From positions 1 to 6,634 of the forward strand of contig JAHRHW010000250.1 of the NCBI GenBank assembly GCA_019100305.1: a stretch of 6,634 nt of DNA, written 5' to 3'. Below the pieces are notes generated by a model. That model was given only the letters and a program-made list of their open reading frames with translations. It did not search any database and was not told where the DNA came from. Positions 6,235-6,634 of the stretch are shown in pieces. Within the stretch, counting starts at the first letter, position 1, and every line of letters begins with the position of its first letter. The position numbers and the translations under genes are program-made. Origin of the DNA: Candidatus Thiodiazotropha taylori (GTDB lineage Bacteria; Pseudomonadota; Gammaproteobacteria; Chromatiales; Chromatiaceae).

Positions 6235-6268
6235 ATCCCTATAACCGACACAGGTAACAAAACCTACA

Positions 6269-6544
6269 ATGGATGAGAAGATGACACTTGAACAACTTAC
6301 TCCGGGCGACCTGGTCTATGCGGCCAGTCATATCTATAACGATGGCGGTATACCGGATATTCCTCAGGATGCCTTACTTGCTGAACCCGGCACCAAAGGG
6401 GTGATCATCGAGACCGGTCATTTGGAAGAGAGCCCCGAAAGGGTACTCTATCTGGTACGATTTGAAGACTCAGAGCTCAATCTTGGTCCACCTACTGGAT
6501 GTTGGCCTGAAGAGCTTTCAACGAGCGAAATCGAGAAAAACTAG
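6269..6544 (+). CDS. NifZ-like single-domain protein
   Basis: A 91-residue soluble protein with one NifZ-type domain at about 8-83. Compared by eye with the NifZ at the left edge, it shares LTPGDLVYA (like YEYGEAVRV), the YNDGGIP motif (like RNDGTYP), AEPGTKGVIIETG (like VRRGSVGYVRDVG), YLVRF (like YTVDF), and GCWPEEL (like GCREQEL). It lacks the second repeat found in full NifZ, hence the shorter length. A role in nitrogenase maturation is inferred from the domain and context. ATG at 6269 has only a weak upstream AGG; an in-frame ATG at 6281 (87 residues), just before the conserved region, is equally possible. It is divergent from iscA and ends 1 nt from the stop of the convergent gene to its right. 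The gene symbol is left empty because it is not the canonical nifZ. Confidence 0.82.
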   Translation: MDEKMTLEQLTPGDLVYAASHIYNDGGIPDIPQDALLAEPGTKGVIIETGHLEESPERVLYLVRFEDSELNLGPPTGCWPEELSTSEIEKN

Positions 6545-6545
6545 T

Positions 6546-6634
6546 CTATCTTGACCAGCGGCGCCAATTGATCTCATCATGCCAGCGTCCGGTTTGAATG
6601 ATTTGTCTACCCTGTAAACTGCCCCGGTAGAGGT
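6546..6634 (-). CDS. 3' end of an unidentified gene entering from the right edge
   Basis: The minus-strand frame is open from the window edge to TAG at 6548-6546, giving the last 28 residues, which begin LYRGSLQGRQ and end GRWHDEINWRRWSR. The Trp- and Arg-rich, protein-like composition and the exact fit against the stop of the plus-strand gene (1 nt between stops) support real coding. All three plus-strand frames have stops here, and the other minus frames look less like protein. Too little is visible to name a family. No terminator is visible between the convergent genes. Confidence 0.5.
   Translation of the reverse strand, partial: LYRGSLQGRQIIQTGRWHDEINWRRWSR

Noticed and set aside
6210..6240. 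IHF site near the iscA activator site
   Set aside because: AATCAA on the minus strand is followed by a segment that does not match the rest of WATCARNNNNTTR, and it overlaps the NifA-type site.
6226..6245. Sigma-70 promoter (TTGACG ... TATAAC) before the NifZ-like gene
   Set aside because: The two boxes are only 8 nt apart, far from the 16-18 nt needed, and no -35 box is found at proper spacing.

Overview
The window is most of a nitrogen-fixation (nif) accessory cluster: the genes that make Fe-S clusters for nitrogenase, homocitrate for FeMo-co, and the small maturation/protection proteins. Gene content and order (iscA-nifU-nifS-nifV-cysE-ORF-nifW-nifZ) match the Azotobacter/Pseudomonas stutzeri type of cluster. 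Together with moderate base composition and sigma-54/NifA-type promoters, this points to a diazotrophic gammaproteobacterium; a sulfur-oxidising or symbiont lineage is possible. Genus cannot be determined from the sequence alone.

Almost everything is on the minus strand, so transcription runs from high to low coordinates. (1) 6546-6634: the last 28 codons of an unidentified minus-strand gene entering from the right edge. (2) 6269-6544, plus strand: a 91-residue single-domain NifZ-like protein, convergent with (1). (3) 6089-6268: a divergent control region with a NifA-type site (TGT-N10-ACA), a near-perfect sigma-54 promoter for iscA, and a second sigma-54-like element facing the opposite way. 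(4) 6088-3627: operon iscA-nifU-nifS, closed by a rho-independent terminator at 3565-3593. (5) 3211-3626: a 416-bp gap holding that terminator, an AT-rich palindrome, and a second complete NifA-site/sigma-54 promoter for nifV. (6) 3210-1: operon nifV-cysE-TPR ORF-nifW-nifZ, tightly packed with start/stop overlaps; nifZ runs off the left edge.

How they work together: NifS releases sulfur from cysteine, NifU builds clusters on its scaffold and hands them on, and the A-type protein may carry them. The nif-linked CysE makes O-acetylserine for the cysteine NifS consumes. NifV makes homocitrate for FeMo-co. NifW and NifZ act late, on MoFe-protein maturation and protection. The unnamed TPR-like protein sits between CysE and NifW.

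Main points for a second look: a probable one-base frameshift near the 3' end of nifV (a conserved C-terminus continues in another frame and ends in an exact ATGA overlap with cysE); nifZ starting with TTG inside nifW; the usual USV block split by a terminator plus a second NifA/sigma-54 promoter; face-to-face sigma-54 elements around iscA; a four-cysteine tail on CysE; and two different NifZ-domain genes in one cluster. I see no wholly new system; the novelty is in regulation and gene details.
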